Shown here: piece after piece, positions 32,318 through 40,494 of the stretch
Position numbering within the stretch: position 1 is the first letter of the stretch
How the letters are laid out: each line of letters begins with the position of its first letter
DNA from: Megamonas hypermegale_A
GTDB taxonomy: Bacteria; Bacillota; Negativicutes; Selenomonadales; Selenomonadaceae
Reading direction: 5' to 3' (one strand)
NCBI RefSeq assembly: GCF_030371585.1
Contig: NZ_JAUDCE010000005.1
Length of the DNA stretch: 64,000 nucleotides
Notes under the pieces: model-generated
Database searches by the model: none
What the model was told of the DNA's origin: nothing
Seen by the model: only the letters and a program-made list of their open reading frames with translations
Position numbers and translations under genes: made by a program

Positions 32318-32677
32318 TTAGAATTTCAGACCAGCTTCACGAGCTGCATCTGCTAAAGCTGCTACACGACCATGATATACATAGCCACCGCGGTCAAATA
32401 CAACTTCAGTAATACCTTTTTCTAAAGCGCGTTTTGCTACAGTAGCGCCGACAGCTTTTGCTGCTTCCACGTTACCGCCGTAACCGTTAAAGTCTTTATC
32501 TTTAGAGCTAGCTGCAACTAAAGTAACACCGTTTACGTCATCGATAATCTGAGCATAGATGTTGCTCAGGCTACGGAATACGTTTAAACGAGGTTTTTCA
32601 GCTGTGCCAGAAATATGATTACGAACTCTTAAATGACGTTTCTGACGAGCTTGATTTTTATCCTGTTTCTTAAACAA
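32318..32677 (-). CDS. rplR: 50S ribosomal protein L18
   Basis: A 119-aa 5S rRNA-binding protein. Conserved parts are RHLRVRNHISGTAEKPRLNV, SNIYAQIIDD and the end VFDRGGYVYHGRVAALADAA. 35 bases after rplF. Confidence 0.98.
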   Translation of the reverse strand: MFKKQDKNQARQKRHLRVRNHISGTAEKPRLNVFRSLSNIYAQIIDDVNGVTLVAASSKDKDFNGYGGNVEAAKAVGATVAKRALEKGITEVVFDRGGYVYHGRVAALADAAREAGLKF

Positions 32678-32712
32678 AATCAGCCTCTCCTTTCTATTCT
32701 AACTAAAGATTA

Positions 32713-33258
32713 TTATTTCTTCGAACCAGTTTTACCTGCTTTGCGGCGAATATGTTCACCTTCGTACTTAATACCTTTGCCTTTGTAAGGTTCCGGTTCT
32801 CTGTAAGAACGAATTTTTGCTGCCATAGCGCCAACAGCTTCTTTGTCAATACCAGATACAACAATCTTGTTAGGAGCAGGAGCTTCTAATTTAATACCAA
32901 CAGGAGGTTCAACAACTACTGGATGAGAAAAACCTAAGGATAAGTTCAGGTTTTTACCAGCTTGTGCAGCTCTGTAACCTACACCGTTAATTTCTAAGTT
33001 TTTTACAAAGCCTTGAGTAACGCCTACCACCATATTGTTGATAAGAGTACGAGTAAGACCATGTAAAGATCTATGCATTTTATCTTCGGAAGGACGTTCT
33101 ACTGTGATAACGCCGTCTCCTACTGTAATTTTCATATCTTTATGACAGTCGCGGCTGATTTCGCCTTTTGGACCTTTTACCGCTACGTGATTGTGTTCAT
33201 CAACTGTTACAGTAACCCCAGCAGGGATTGTAATCGGTTCTCTACCAATTCTTGACAT
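32713..33258 (-). CDS. rplF: 50S ribosomal protein L6
   Basis: A 181-aa protein with two L6 repeats; the C-terminal signature PYKGKGIKYEGEHIRRKAGK is complete. Starts MSRIGREPITIPAGVTV at ATG 33258 behind TAGGAGG. Confidence 0.98.
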   Translation of the reverse strand: MSRIGREPITIPAGVTVTVDEHNHVAVKGPKGEISRDCHKDMKITVGDGVITVERPSEDKMHRSLHGLTRTLINNMVVGVTQGFVKNLEINGVGYRAAQAGKNLNLSLGFSHPVVVEPPVGIKLEAPAPNKIVVSGIDKEAVGAMAAKIRSYREPEPYKGKGIKYEGEHIRRKAGKTGSKK

Positions 33259-33285
33259 CTGTACACCTCCTAGTCTAAAACAATT

Positions 33286-33684
33286 TTACCATACGTATGC
33301 TAATACTTCGCCGCCGACACCTGCACGACGTGCCTGCTTATCACTCATAATACCTTTGGATGTAGAGATGATAGCAATACCAAGACCACCAAGTACGCGA
33401 GGTAATTGGTCTTTCTTAGCATAAGCACGAAGACCAGGTTTGGAAATACGTTTAATACCAGTGATTACTTGTTCACGGTTTGGACCGTATTTCAAAGTGA
33501 TTGTAATAACACCTTGTTTATTGTCTTCTGCGAAGGAGAAGTCTTTGATGAAACCTTCATCTTTAAGAACTTCCGCAATAGCGCGTTTCATTTTAGAACC
33601 AGGAATTTCAACTTTATCATGAAGCACGGAGTTTGCATTGCGCAAACGAGTTAACATATCTGCAATAGGATCAGTCATTGCCAT
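33286..33684 (-). CDS. rpsH: 30S ribosomal protein S8
   Basis: A 132-aa protein binding helix 21 of 16S rRNA; in E. coli its homologue represses the spc operon through rplE. MTDPIADMLTRLRNAN and the C-terminal GIMSDKQARRAGVGGEVLAY are present. ATG 33684 is ten bases after AAGGAGG; a second ATG six bases on is possible. Confidence 0.97.
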   Translation of the reverse strand: MAMTDPIADMLTRLRNANSVLHDKVEIPGSKMKRAIAEVLKDEGFIKDFSFAEDNKQGVITITLKYGPNREQVITGIKRISKPGLRAYAKKDQLPRVLGGLGIAIISTSKGIMSDKQARRAGVGGEVLAYVW

Positions 33685-33711
33685 GAATCGATATCCTCCT
33701 TTCTTTCTACT

Positions 33712-33897
33712 TTACCAACTAGCTTTTGTTACGCCAGGGATTGCACCTTTATAACTCTGTTCTCTGAAACAGATACGGCACATATCAAATTTACGCATAT
33801 AACCGTGTGGACGACCACAGATTTTGCATCTATTATATTTGCGAACCTTGAATTTCGGTTCTTTGCTCCATTTCTGGATCAATGCCTTTCTGGCCAT
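33712..33897 (-). CDS. rpsN: 30S ribosomal protein S14 (zinc type)
   Basis: A 61-aa short S14 with four zinc cysteines (CKICGRPH and CRICFRE). It is the C+ form housed in the spc operon, as in Bacillus rpsN (type Z). Confidence 0.97.
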   Translation of the reverse strand: MARKALIQKWSKEPKFKVRKYNRCKICGRPHGYMRKFDMCRICFREQSYKGAIPGVTKASW

Positions 33898-33922
33898 AGA
33901 TCAGTATACCTCCTCTTAAGAA

Positions 33923-34465
33923 TTAAGCACTAAACGGCATACCCATTAATTTAAGAAGAGCTCTTGCTTCTTCATCCGTCTTTGCCGTAGTAACAATAAT
34001 AATATTCATACCGTGAATTTTTTCGATTTTGTCATATTCAATTTCAGGGAAAATCAATTGTTCTTTCAGACCAACTGAATAGTTTCCGCGACCATCAAAA
34101 GCTTTAGGGCTTACGCCACGGAAGTCACGAACACGAGGCAAAGCGATATTCATAAATTTATCAAGGAACTGATACATACGAGTTCCGCGAAGAGTAACTT
34201 TTGCACCGATAGGCATTCCTGCACGCAGTTTCCATGCTGCAAGAGATTTTTTAGCACGAGTCAGAACCGGTTTCTGACCAGCGATGATTGTAAGGTCAGC
34301 TACAGCAGAATCTAATGCTTTAGAGTTGTGAGCAGCTTCACCAACACCCATACTAATGATAACTTTTTCAACTTTAGGCAGTTCCATTACGTTTTTGTAA
34401 CCGAATTGTTCAGTAAGTGCAGGAACTACTTCTTTTACGTATTTTTCTTGTAATCTATCCACCAA
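33923..34465 (-). CDS. rplE: 50S ribosomal protein L5
   Basis: A 180-aa 5S rRNA-binding protein contacting the P-site tRNA. KVEKVIISMGVGEA, GQKPVLTRAKKSLA and RDFRGVSPKAFDGRGNY are diagnostic. 25 bases before rpsN. Confidence 0.98.
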   Translation of the reverse strand: MVDRLQEKYVKEVVPALTEQFGYKNVMELPKVEKVIISMGVGEAAHNSKALDSAVADLTIIAGQKPVLTRAKKSLAAWKLRAGMPIGAKVTLRGTRMYQFLDKFMNIALPRVRDFRGVSPKAFDGRGNYSVGLKEQLIFPEIEYDKIEKIHGMNIIIVTTAKTDEEARALLKLMGMPFSA

Positions 34466-34483
34466 GATATCCTCCTTCCTTTA

Positions 34484-34816
34484 TTATTTTGCCTGGTCTA
34501 ATGCTTCACCGCATTTTTTGCATACGCGAACCATTTTACCGTTGATTTCTTTTTTAGCTACGCGAGTTGCTTTGGAGCAAGCCGGGCATACAACCATAAC
34601 TTTGGAAGCAAACATCGGAGCTTCTTTTTCAATGATGCCGCCGTTCGGAGCTTTCTGATTAGGTTTAGTATGACGTTTGATTTTGTTAACGCCTTCTACG
34701 ATAACTTTATCTTTAGCTGGCATAGCCTGAAGGATTTTACCTTGTTTACCTTTATCTTTACCGGATAATACTAAAACAGTATCACCTTTTTTTACATGCA
34801 ATTTAGCCTGTGACAA
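34484..34816 (-). CDS. rplX: 50S ribosomal protein L24
   Basis: A 110-aa assembly-initiator protein with a KOW motif (VKKGDTVLVLSGKDKGKQGK). The C-terminal half has CPAC and CKKC pairs, forming a likely zinc ribbon absent from E. coli L24. 18 bases before rplE. Confidence 0.97.
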   Translation of the reverse strand: MSQAKLHVKKGDTVLVLSGKDKGKQGKILQAMPAKDKVIVEGVNKIKRHTKPNQKAPNGGIIEKEAPMFASKVMVVCPACSKATRVAKKEINGKMVRVCKKCGEALDQAK

Positions 34817-34840
34817 ATCTTGGCACCTCCTGTCTATTTA

Positions 34841-35209
34841 TTAAATTACTTCTGGTGCCAGTGAAACGATTTTCATAAAATCTTTGTCACGTAATTCTCT
34901 GGCTACCGGGCCAAAAATACGAGTTCCGCGTGGAGTCTTGTCGTCTTTAATAATAACAGCAGCGTTTTCATCAAAGCGAATATAAGAACCATCTGCACGG
35001 CGTAAACCCTTTTTAGAACGTACTACTACAGCTTTAACAACATCACCTTTTTTTACAACACCGCCAGGTGAAGCAGTTTTTACTGCAGCTACGATTATAT
35101 CACCAATGTTGGCATATTTGCGATAAGAACCGCCCATTACACGGATGCACATAATTTCTTTCGCACCAGTGTTGTCACCAACATTCAACATTGTCTGTTG
35201 CTGAATCAT
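34841..35209 (-). CDS. rplN: 50S ribosomal protein L14
   Basis: A 122-aa protein at the subunit interface. Starts MIQQQTMLNVGDNTGAKEIM and ends KDFMKIVSLAPEVI, both canonical. ATG 35209 behind AAGGAGG. Confidence 0.98.
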   Translation of the reverse strand: MIQQQTMLNVGDNTGAKEIMCIRVMGGSYRKYANIGDIIVAAVKTASPGGVVKKGDVVKAVVVRSKKGLRRADGSYIRFDENAAVIIKDDKTPRGTRIFGPVARELRDKDFMKIVSLAPEVI

Positions 35210-35248
35210 TGCTTTACCTCCTTCTTAAAATTGGAACAAACTAAACGA

Positions 35249-35506
35249 TTATTTTGCTCTTTCAAGAATTTCAACGAGTCTCCAACGTTTATCTTTGGAT
35301 AACGGACGAGTTTCCATGATAGAAACCGTATCTCCTACATGAGCTTCGTTATTTTCATCGTGTGCTTTGAATTTTACAGTTTTCTTAACTGCTTTTTTGT
35401 ACAGTGGATGACTTTCTGTATCAACTACAGCAACAACAATAGTTTTTTCCATTTTGTCGCTTACAACTTTACCGAATTTAACTTTGCGTACATTTCTTTC
35501 GCTCAT
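35249..35506 (-). CDS. rpsQ: 30S ribosomal protein S17
   Basis: An 85-aa OB-fold protein with GKVVSDKMEKTIVVAVVD and VSIMETRPLSKDKRWRLVE. 47 bases after rpmC, 39 before rplN. Confidence 0.97.
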   Translation of the reverse strand: MSERNVRKVKFGKVVSDKMEKTIVVAVVDTESHPLYKKAVKKTVKFKAHDENNEAHVGDTVSIMETRPLSKDKRWRLVEILERAK

Positions 35507-35553
35507 TAAAAGAACCCTCCTTCCTTCTGCATATCATTATACTACAAAAACCA

Positions 35554-35748
35554 TTAGGCTTTTAATTCTTGTTCACGCTGAACAGTTTTAATGCGAGCAA
35601 TAGTTTTCTTTACTTCTTTGATACGCATAGGGTTTTCAAGCTGACCTGTAGCAAGCTGAAATCTGAGGTTGAATAATTCTTCTTTAAGCGAAGCAAGTTT
35701 CTGGTTAAGTTCGCCAGCACTCATTTCACGTATTTCATTAACCTTCAT
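35554..35748 (-). CDS. rpmC: 50S ribosomal protein L29
   Basis: A 64-aa helical protein near the tunnel exit: KVNEIREMSAGELNQKLASL and LFNLRFQLATGQLENPMRI. Its start overlaps the end of rplP by 11 bases, indicating coupled translation. Confidence 0.97.
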   Translation of the reverse strand: MKVNEIREMSAGELNQKLASLKEELFNLRFQLATGQLENPMRIKEVKKTIARIKTVQREQELKA

Positions 35749-36175
35749 TTACTTCACCCTCCCCTTGCACTTCACGCTTAATGAATTTTGTTTTGATTGG
35801 GAGTTTATGGCTTGCAAGACGCATAGCTTCTTTAGCAATTTCTTCGCTAACGCCGCCCATTTCAAACATTACACGACCTGGTTTAACTACTGCTACCCAG
35901 TATTCAGGCGAACCTTTACCGCTACCCATACGAGTTTCAGCAGGTTTTGCAGTTACAGGTTTATCCGGGAAAATTTTAATCCAAACCTGACCGCCACGTT
36001 TAATATAACGAGTCATCGCAATACGGGCTGCTTCAATCTGACGGTTTGTAATCCATGCAGGTTCGAGAGCCTGTAAACCGAATTCACCATGAACTACTGT
36101 ATTGCCTTTATGAGCTTTACCTTTCATAGTGCCACGGAACTGTTTGCGGTATTTTACTCTTTTAGGTATTAACAT
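35738..36175 (-). CDS. rplP: 50S ribosomal protein L16
   Basis: A 145-aa protein at the A-site tRNA elbow. MLIPKRVKYRKQFRGTMKGK and MGSGKGSPEYWVAVVKPG are diagnostic. Its ATG overlaps the rpsC stop codon by one base (TAATG). Confidence 0.98.
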   Translation of the reverse strand: MLIPKRVKYRKQFRGTMKGKAHKGNTVVHGEFGLQALEPAWITNRQIEAARIAMTRYIKRGGQVWIKIFPDKPVTAKPAETRMGSGKGSPEYWVAVVKPGRVMFEMGGVSEEIAKEAMRLASHKLPIKTKFIKREVQGEGEVNEG

Positions 36176-36849
36176 TAGTCTTCGCTCCCTTCAACAGTTT
36201 CTGCCTGCACAGCAGTTTTCTTTTCAGGAAGAACTTCGCCTTTGAAAATCCATACTTTTACGCCGAGACGGCCGTAAGTTGTATGAGCTTCAGCTGTACC
36301 GTAATCAATATCAGCACGCAGAGTATGAAGAGGAATACTACCTTCACGGTAAGATTCGCTGCGGGCAATTTCAGCACCGCCGAGACGGCCGCCTACTGTT
36401 ACTTTGATACCTTTAGCGCCCATACGGATTGTACGGCTAACAGCCTGTTTCATAGCACGGCGGAAAGCAACGCGGCGTTCGAGCTGAGCAGCGATGTTTT
36501 CAGCAACAAGCGTAGCATCCATATCCGGCTGTTTGATTTCTGCGATATTAATATCTACATGTTTGTCAGTGTATTTTTTAAGGCCTTTTTTGAGCTGTTC
36601 AATACCCGAACCGCCGCGGCCGATAACCATACCAGGTTTAGCAGTATGAATAGTTAATCTGAGACGATTTTTGGAGCGTTCTGTTTCAATTCTGGAAACG
36701 CCAGAAACTTTTAATGTATCTTTTAAGAAGCTGCGAATTTTGATATCTTCATGCAAGTTAGCAGCAAAGTCTTTACCAGCATACCATTTTGCATCCCAAG
36801 TTTTTACAATACCAAGGCGCATGCCATGTGGATTAACTTTTTGTCCCAA
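36175..36849 (-). CDS. rpsC: 30S ribosomal protein S3
   Basis: A 224-aa protein of the mRNA entry tunnel. MGQKVNPHGMRLGIVKTWDA, KH motif PGMVIGRGGSGIEQLKKGL and GGRLGGAEIARSE are present. One-base overlap with rplP. Confidence 0.98.
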   Translation of the reverse strand: MGQKVNPHGMRLGIVKTWDAKWYAGKDFAANLHEDIKIRSFLKDTLKVSGVSRIETERSKNRLRLTIHTAKPGMVIGRGGSGIEQLKKGLKKYTDKHVDINIAEIKQPDMDATLVAENIAAQLERRVAFRRAMKQAVSRTIRMGAKGIKVTVGGRLGGAEIARSESYREGSIPLHTLRADIDYGTAEAHTTYGRLGVKVWIFKGEVLPEKKTAVQAETVEGSED

Positions 36850-36868
36850 ATCTATTCCCTCCTTCTAA

Positions 36869-37201
36869 TTATTTTTCTTTAACTACGATTGTAACGTGAG
36901 ATGTACGTTTTAAGATTTTGAATGCCTGTCCACGGGAACGTGGGTGAATACGTTTGAGGGTAGGACCCTGGTCAACGAATGCTGTAGCCACATAGAGGTT
37001 ATCAGGATTCATGTCGAAATTGTTTTCAGCATTTGCTACTGCTGATTTTAAAACTTTATTGATTACATCAGCACCTGCTTTAGGTGTGAATTTTAATATT
37101 GCAAACGCGTCAGCTACGTTTTTGCCACGAATGAGGTTCATAACAATACGTACTTTACGCGGAGAAATACGGATATATTTTGCTACTGCTTTTGCTTCCA
37201 C
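36869..37201 (-). CDS. rplV: 50S ribosomal protein L22
   Basis: A 110-aa tunnel-lining protein. KYIRISPRKVRIVMNLIRGK and the C-terminal RIHPRSRGQAFKILKRTSH are canonical. The supported start is GTG 37201, seven bases after AAAGGAGG; an apparent longer frame from 37222 runs through that ribosome site. Confidence 0.96.
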   Translation of the reverse strand: MEAKAVAKYIRISPRKVRIVMNLIRGKNVADAFAILKFTPKAGADVINKVLKSAVANAENNFDMNPDNLYVATAFVDQGPTLKRIHPRSRGQAFKILKRTSHVTIVVKEK

Positions 37202-37222
37202 AGCTGCTCCTCCTTTCAACAA

Positions 37223-37504
37223 TTATTTCAAAGATGTACGTCTTTCTTCGCCTGCATGGCCTTTATAAGTTCTTGTCGGTGCGAATTCACCAAGTTTATG
37301 ACCAACCATGTCTTCTGTAACATATACAGGAACATGTTTGCGACCATCATGAACTGCAATTGTATGGCCTACGAATGTAGGAAGGATTGTCGAACTGCGG
37401 GACCAAGTTTTAACAACTTTTTTGTCATTTGCTGCATTTAAAGCATCAATTTTCTTTTCAAGGCTTTCTGCGACAAAAGGTCCTTTTTTTACTGATCTTG
37501 ACAA
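37223..37504 (-). CDS. rpsS: 30S ribosomal protein S19
   Basis: A 93-aa head protein. From TTG 37504 it reads MSRSVKKGPFVAESLEKKI, the canonical S19 start, seven bases after AAAGGAGG. An in-frame extension to 37537 passes through the ribosome site and is rejected. GHKLGEFAPTRTYKGHAG closes the fold. Confidence 0.96.
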   Translation of the reverse strand: MSRSVKKGPFVAESLEKKIDALNAANDKKVVKTWSRSSTILPTFVGHTIAVHDGRKHVPVYVTEDMVGHKLGEFAPTRTYKGHAGEERRTSLK

Positions 37505-37566
37505 AATATGTCCTCCTTTCATTTCAGAATAAGGCACTTTATTAAGCGGCCTTATTCATTATTTTA

Positions 37567-38391
37567 TTATTTACGACGTTTAACGATGAGTTTATCGGAT
37601 GCTTTTTTGCGACGAGTTCTAACGCCTCTAGCACATTTACCCCATTTAGTAACAGGATGTTTACGGCCAACTGGGCTGCGGCCTTCACCACCACCATGCG
37701 GATGGTCGCAAGGGTTCATAGCAACACCGCGGTTTTCCGGACGGATACCGAGCCAACGGCTGCGGCCTGCTTTACCGATTGTGAGGTTTTCATGATCTAA
37801 GTTACCAATCTGACCGATTGTTGCACGGCAGTTGATATGGATTTTACGGATTTCACCGGACGGCATACGTAAGAGTGCATAGTTGCCTTCTTTTGCCATG
37901 AGCTGAGCTGCAGCACCGGCAGAACGTACCATCTGGCCACCTTTACCGATTTTGATTTCAATGTTGTGTACTAATGTACCAAGCGGAATATTAGCAAGCG
38001 GTAATGTATTACCTACTTTAATATCTGCTTCCGGACCGGATACAACCTGGTCACCAACTTTTAATCCGTTCGGAGCGAGGATGTAACGTTTTTCACCGTC
38101 AAAGTAGTTGAGCAGTGCGATACGAGCGCTACGGTTCGGATCGTATTCTATAGTAGCAACGCGTGCCGGAACACCGTCTTTATTGCGTTTAAAATCGATT
38201 ACACGATATAAACGTTTGTGTCCGCCGCCTTGATGTCTTACTGTTAAACGGCCCTGGAAGTTGCGACCGCCTTTGCTTTTAAGACTTTCAACCAAGGATT
38301 TCTCAGGTTTTTTAGCTGTAATTTCTTCGAAGGAAGAAACAGTCATAAATCTTCTACCTGCAGAATAAGGTTTAAAACTCTTTATTGCCAC
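37567..38391 (-). CDS. rplB: 50S ribosomal protein L2
   Basis: A 274-aa protein needed for peptidyl-transferase assembly. The conserved His lies in RGVAMNPCDHPHGGGEGRSP; the N-terminus MAIKSFKPYSAGRRFMTVS and RQGGGHKRLYR-type core are intact. Confidence 0.98.
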   Translation of the reverse strand: MAIKSFKPYSAGRRFMTVSSFEEITAKKPEKSLVESLKSKGGRNFQGRLTVRHQGGGHKRLYRVIDFKRNKDGVPARVATIEYDPNRSARIALLNYFDGEKRYILAPNGLKVGDQVVSGPEADIKVGNTLPLANIPLGTLVHNIEIKIGKGGQMVRSAGAAAQLMAKEGNYALLRMPSGEIRKIHINCRATIGQIGNLDHENLTIGKAGRSRWLGIRPENRGVAMNPCDHPHGGGEGRSPVGRKHPVTKWGKCARGVRTRRKKASDKLIVKRRK

Positions 38392-38421
38392 TTAATTAAC
38401 CTCCTTTTTTTATCTTTTTAC

Positions 38422-38703
38422 TTAAGCTTGGAAGAACTCGATAGTTTCTCCAGCTGCAAGTTTTACGATTGCTTTTTTATAGTCAGAACGTTTGCCGATG
38501 TTGCGGCCCATACGTTTTACTTTACCAAGAACGTTGATTGTGTTTACGGATTCAACTTTTACATTGAAAATCGTAGCTACTGCTTTGGCAATTTCAATTT
38601 TGTTTGCTTGTTTAGCAACAACAAATACGTATTTGCCTTCTTCCATCATTTCAGTTGTCATTTCTGTAACAAGCGGTCTGATTAAGATATCTCTAGCTTC
38701 CAT
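38422..38703 (-). CDS. rplW: 50S ribosomal protein L23
   Basis: A 93-aa exit-site protein that docks SRP and trigger factor: MEARDILIRPLVTEMT, KYVFVVAKQANKIEIAKAV. The start sits one base from the rplD stop, so the two are coupled. Confidence 0.97.
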   Translation of the reverse strand: MEARDILIRPLVTEMTTEMMEEGKYVFVVAKQANKIEIAKAVATIFNVKVESVNTINVLGKVKRMGRNIGKRSDYKKAIVKLAAGETIEFFQA

Positions 38704-38704
38704 C

Positions 38705-39328
38705 TTATGCTAATACCTCCTCAATACGTGTAATAGCATCTTTTGTAATGAAGAGTTTGTTATGATTTAAGATATCATAAACATTCAATCCGCAAGAACT
38801 GATAGCTTTTACACCAGGGATATTACGAGAAGATTTTTCTACGTTTTCTACTACATCAGCAGTAACGATAAGAGCTTTCTCGTTAACGTTGAAATCACTC
38901 ATCATTTTTACAACTTCTTTTGTTTTCGGAGCTGCAAAATCTAAGCTTTCTAATACAATGAAATCACCATTGTTTACTTTATCTGTTAAAGCGCATTTAA
39001 TAGCTAAACGGCGCTGTTTGCGAGGCATTCTGAAGGCATAGGAACGAGGAGATGGACCGAATACTGTACCACCGCCTACCCAAAGTGGGGAACGGGTGCT
39101 TCCGCTACGAGCACGACCTGTACCTTTTTGTTTCCAAGGTTTACGTCCGCCGCCGCGTACTAAACCTCTAGTTTTTGTCGCATGCGTTCCTAAACGCTGA
39201 GCTGCCAACTGCATTACTACTGCCTGATGAACAAGGCCTTCGTTTACTTCAACGCCAAATACGCTTTCATTTAATTCGATATCACCGATCTGCTGGCCGG
39301 CAACTGTATAAACTGCTACTTTAGGCAT
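38705..39328 (-). CDS. rplD: 50S ribosomal protein L4
   Basis: A 207-aa tunnel protein; in E. coli its homologue represses the S10 operon. From ATG 39328 it reads MPKVAVYTVAGQQIGDIEL. The loop GTGRARSGSTRSPLWVGGGT is complete. GGAAGGAGG lies about 14 bases upstream, a long spacing; an in-frame TTG at 39352 would overlap it. Confidence 0.96.
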   Translation of the reverse strand: MPKVAVYTVAGQQIGDIELNESVFGVEVNEGLVHQAVVMQLAAQRLGTHATKTRGLVRGGGRKPWKQKGTGRARSGSTRSPLWVGGGTVFGPSPRSYAFRMPRKQRRLAIKCALTDKVNNGDFIVLESLDFAAPKTKEVVKMMSDFNVNEKALIVTADVVENVEKSSRNIPGVKAISSCGLNVYDILNHNKLFITKDAITRIEEVLA

Positions 39329-39355
39329 AATATAGCATAATCCTCCTTCCAATTA

Positions 39356-39997
39356 TTATTTATTAGGTTTAACTGTATCTTTAATTACTACAAAGCTGTT
39401 TTTAGCACCTGGAATAGCACCTTTGATTAAAATAAGGTTACGGTCAGCATCTACGCGAACAATGCTCAAACGCTGTACTGTAACTTTAGCGCCACCCATA
39501 CGGCCCGGTAATTTTTTACCTTTAAGTACACGTCCACCATGACCGGAAATCATAGCACCTGTAGAACCTGGTTCACGATGAGATTTAGAACCGTGACCCA
39601 TAGGACCTCTAGCAAAGTTGTGACGTTTAATACCGCCGGCAAAACCTTTACCTTTAGAAGTACCAGTAACATCAACTAAATCACCGGCACCAAATATGTC
39701 AACGCTGATGGAGTCACCAGCTTTATATTCTGGAACATCTGCAAGGCGGAATTCGCGGATGAATTTTACTGGTTCAACACCAGCTTTTGCGAAATGGCCT
39801 TTCATTGGTTTAGTTACATTTTTTTCTTTAATTGTTCCAAAGCCAATCTGAACTGCGTTATAACCGTCAGTTTCAACTGTTTTGCTCTGAAGAACAACGT
39901 TTTTACCGGATTCTACAACTGTAACAGGAACTACTTTACCTTCTTCAGTAAAGATTTGAGTCATGCCAAGTTTTTTACCTAAAATTACTTTTGCCAT
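39356..39997 (-). CDS. rplC: 50S ribosomal protein L3
   Basis: A 213-aa protein reaching the peptidyl-transferase centre. KVILGKKLGMTQIFTEEGKV and the loop GPMGHGSKSHREPGSTG are canonical. 16 bases after rpsJ. Confidence 0.98.
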   Translation of the reverse strand: MAKVILGKKLGMTQIFTEEGKVVPVTVVESGKNVVLQSKTVETDGYNAVQIGFGTIKEKNVTKPMKGHFAKAGVEPVKFIREFRLADVPEYKAGDSISVDIFGAGDLVDVTGTSKGKGFAGGIKRHNFARGPMGHGSKSHREPGSTGAMISGHGGRVLKGKKLPGRMGGAKVTVQRLSIVRVDADRNLILIKGAIPGAKNSFVVIKDTVKPNK

Positions 39998-40013
39998 CTA
40001 TTGCCACCTCCTC

Positions 40014-40325
40014 TTACAATTTAATTTCGATATCCACACCTGCTGGCAAATCTAAACGCATTAAAGCGTCAACAGTTTTAGATGTAGGTTCTAAAATGTC
40101 AATAAGACGTTTGTGAGTTCTCATTTCGAACTGTTCACGGGAGTCTTTATTAACATGTGGAGATCTTAAAATTGTAAAAATATTTTTTTCAGTCGGCAAT
40201 GGAATAGGACCGGATACCATTGCACCTGTTCTTTTAGCCGTTTCAACAATTTTAACGGAGCTTTGATCAAGTGCTTTATGATCATATGCTTTTAAACGAA
40301 TTCTGATTTTTTGCTGTTTAGCCAA
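40014..40325 (-). CDS. rpsJ: 30S ribosomal protein S10
   Basis: A 103-aa head protein and NusE transcription factor. From TTG 40325, eight bases after AAGGAGG, it reads MAKQQKIRIRLKAYDHKALD. The frame stays open 30 codons upstream, but that part covers the leader and ribosome site. Gene order tuf-rpsJ-rplC joins the str and S10 blocks. Confidence 0.96.
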   Translation of the reverse strand: MAKQQKIRIRLKAYDHKALDQSSVKIVETAKRTGAMVSGPIPLPTEKNIFTILRSPHVNKDSREQFEMRTHKRLIDILEPTSKTVDALMRLDLPAGVDIEIKL

Positions 40326-40338
40326 ATTATTTTCCTCC

Positions 40339-40366
40339 TTGTCGCCCAGGTTCTCGACCCGGACAA
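40339..40366 (-). promoter_or_regulatory. Hairpin abutting the rpsJ ribosome site
   Basis: On the minus strand TTGTC pairs with GACAA and CGGGT with ACCTG (one G-U pair) around CGAGA, ending at the first G of GGAGG. A second small hairpin CTTGC/GCAAG lies upstream. It may modulate S10 operon translation. Confidence 0.4.
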
Positions 40367-40431
40367 TTTCTCCACGCCAGTTCCCTTGCACGAGGCAAGC
40401 AATCTGCCGCGTCATCGCATTTTAAACTTTA

Positions 40432-40460
40432 TATAAGGGCAGCAAAATGCCGCCCTTATA
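40432..40460 (-). terminator. Stem-loop after tuf (weak terminator or processing site)
   Basis: TATAAGGGC-GGC pairs with GCTGCCCTTATA (one G-U) in a strong stem, but only a broken T run follows on the minus strand. Partial termination or mRNA processing between tuf and rpsJ is likely. Confidence 0.5.
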
Positions 40461-40494
40461 CAAAGAACTTATTTATTAAAGTTACCAGATTAAA

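Noticed and set aside
40326..40415. 30-residue N-terminal extension of S10
   Set aside because: It includes the ribosome site and leader hairpin; S10 is 102-103 aa from the TTG at 40325.
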